From assembly GCF_020171345.1 (NCBI RefSeq), contig NZ_JAIUZM010000001.1:1302001-1366000 (forward strand): DNA of 64,000 nt, written 5' to 3'. Positions 61,924 to 64,000 of this stretch are shown piece after piece. Every line of letters begins with the position of its first letter. The first letter of the stretch is position 1. The translations under genes and the position numbers were made by a program. The notes under the pieces are model-generated. The model was given only the letters and a program-made list of their open reading frames with translations, was not told the DNA's origin and made no database searches. This DNA is from Microbulbifer agarilyticus. Lineage in GTDB: Bacteria; Pseudomonadota; Gammaproteobacteria; Pseudomonadales; Cellvibrionaceae.

Positions 61924-62550
61924 TTGTCCGAGAAAATTACCTCCGTTACCGCCGTCGACGACACCTCCACAACGCACACGCCCAATTTGCCTGGTGCAGG
62001 CATCAGTCTGGTAAGCGCCGCGCGTATCATTGCCGCCGGCGGTGTGATTGCCCACCCGACCGAATCCGTGTGGGGCCTTGCCTGTGACCCGAACAATGCC
62101 GAAGCGGTGCAGCGTCTGGTGCGCCTGAAAAACCGGCCGCTGGAAAAAGGTTTGATCCTGGTGTCGGGCGACGTGAACCACTTCTCCGGTCTGTTGCACA
62201 ATCTCTCCGGCGATCAGCGCGCGCGTATCGATGCAACTTGGCCGGGACCGGTTACCTGGCTCGTGCCGCATTTTGACCAGATACCGCCGTGGGTCAGCGG
62301 CGTGCACCACAGTGTCGCCCTGCGCCATACCAACCACCCGTTTACCGCGGCACTGTCGCGGGCATTTGGTGGTCCCATTGTGTCGACTTCCGCCAACCCG
62401 GCAGGCTGTCAGCCGGCGCGTCAAAAATTCCAAGTGTTGCGTTATTTTGGCGACGCGCTGGATTTTATTGGCGGCGGCAGCACCGGTGGGCGCGCATCCC
62501 CCAGTGAAATTCGCGACGCTTCCAGCGGTCGCATTGTGCGCGCGGGATAA
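61924..62550 (+). CDS. tsaC: L-threonylcarbamoyladenylate synthase (Sua5/YciO/YrdC family)
   Basis: A 208-residue enzyme making threonylcarbamoyl-AMP for tRNA t6A37. The core shows GGVIAHPTESVWGLACDP, LVRLKNRPLEKGLILVSG and GPIVSTSANPAGCQPARQ. The start is a TTG at 61924 with GAAGAG upstream; about 25 polar Thr/Ser-rich residues precede the conserved domain, so a later start is possible, but I found no ATG or GTG better placed. It is followed 48 nt later by hemF. Confidence 0.94.
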   Translation: MSEKITSVTAVDDTSTTHTPNLPGAGISLVSAARIIAAGGVIAHPTESVWGLACDPNNAEAVQRLVRLKNRPLEKGLILVSGDVNHFSGLLHNLSGDQRARIDATWPGPVTWLVPHFDQIPPWVSGVHHSVALRHTNHPFTAALSRAFGGPIVSTSANPAGCQPARQKFQVLRYFGDALDFIGGGSTGGRASPSEIRDASSGRIVRAG

Positions 62551-63504
<954 letters not shown>

Positions 63505-63556
63505 ATGCCTTGCCGAAATCATAGGTTGTGGGGCTGCTGTAAAAAGAGGTAACGAT

Positions 63557-63988
63557 ATGCACAAGGCTCGTCTCGAAGACATTAATAAATTGTTTCTCGA
63601 ATACCGCCGACTGTTTGAGGCGCGAGACGCAGAGCAAATCGCGGATTTTTATCGGTTCCCGCTGCACTACCACTTTTCCAATGGCAAAAAGTCACAACTG
63701 GATCGGGGCTACTTTATTGGTCGGGTCGAGAAACTGCTGAAGCTCTACCAGAAACTTGGGGTAACGCAGATTGTTGGCGCGGTGACCGATGTGATCGAGC
63801 TGAACGAAAATGCCAGCCTCGCCACCCTCAATTGGATACTGCTTGACGCTCGTGGCGAAAAACCGCAGCAGGTATACAGTGCCATCACACGCTATCTGGT
63901 GAGCGAATACCAGGGAGAATTGAAAATCGACAGTCTGGTTGGCGTCGATGAAACCGTGCAAGTGCGCAAGGCACTGCGCGCACTGTAA
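63557..63988 (+). CDS. Small SnoaL/NTF2-like protein of unknown function
   Basis: 143 residues from the ATG at 63557, with AGAGG 9 nt upstream. The pattern KLFLEYRRLFEARDAEQIAD, FYRFPLHYHFSNGKK and a C-terminal beta-rich half (ASLATLNWILLDARG...YSAITRYLVS) suggest an NTF2-like cone fold as in SnoaL/DUF4440 proteins. This is inferred from pattern only. It lies just downstream of hemF, where Pseudomonas has aroE next; the window ends before any aroE. Confidence 0.75.
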   Translation: MHKARLEDINKLFLEYRRLFEARDAEQIADFYRFPLHYHFSNGKKSQLDRGYFIGRVEKLLKLYQKLGVTQIVGAVTDVIELNENASLATLNWILLDARGEKPQQVYSAITRYLVSEYQGELKIDSLVGVDETVQVRKALRAL

Positions 63989-64000
63989 CGACGTACATTG

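Overview
The window is a contiguous piece of a gammaproteobacterial chromosome spanning the replication-origin neighbourhood. Gene order follows the Pseudomonas-type origin region: cydAB; glmS-glmR; glmU; the ATP synthase operon atpIBEFHAGDC; parB-parA-rsmG-mnmG; mnmE; yidC-yidD-rnpA-rpmH; then dnaA-dnaN-recF-gyrB on the opposite strand; gmhB-glyS-glyQ; trkA-rsmB-fmt-def; and tsaP-like/dprA/tsaC/hemF. The GC-rich coding, an H+-type F1Fo ATPase, a cyanide-insensitive-type bd oxidase, a TonB-dependent receptor and a secreted PD40-amidohydrolase fit a marine cellvibrionalean such as Microbulbifer. That genus is a guess from content, not a demonstrated identity.

Left arm (1-30 kb), almost all on the minus strand: terminal oxidase (cydB is cut by the window edge, cydA is whole), a divergent secreted fasciclin protein, an isochorismatase-like hydrolase, glmS with its DeoR-type regulator, a three-gene 2-oxoacid dehydrogenase operon without E3, and glmU. 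Then come a plus-strand 1108-residue secreted amidohydrolase, a secreted gluzincin peptidase, a patatin phospholipase, the nine-gene ATP synthase operon, and parB/parA/rsmG/mnmG.

Centre (30-42 kb): a 646-bp gap between mnmG and mnmE with an AT-rich block and DnaA boxes is my preferred replication-origin candidate. A second gap, between rpmH and dnaA, carries two perfect DnaA boxes and the dnaA promoter. dnaA, dnaN, recF and gyrB follow. recF contains two perfect parS palindromes, the expected targets of the ParB encoded at 25.6 kb.

Right arm (42-64 kb): an acetyltransferase, a Fur-box-preceded TonB-dependent receptor, rlmI, gmhB-glyS-glyQ, a lipid A-type acyltransferase, a DUF2239 gene behind two identical palindromic operators, a CDP-alcohol phosphatidyltransferase, trkH, trkA, rsmB-fmt-def, and the plus-strand tsaP-like, dprA, tsaC, hemF and small SnoaL-like genes.

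The least explained structures are three intergenic palindromic elements sharing a core with CCCAGGGATGGG (10.0, 55.7 and 58.2 kb). Two of them form a near-identical inverted pair around rsmB-fmt. The other standout is the twin-operator promoter of the DUF2239 gene. I saw no tRNA, rRNA, CRISPR array, insertion sequence or prophage.
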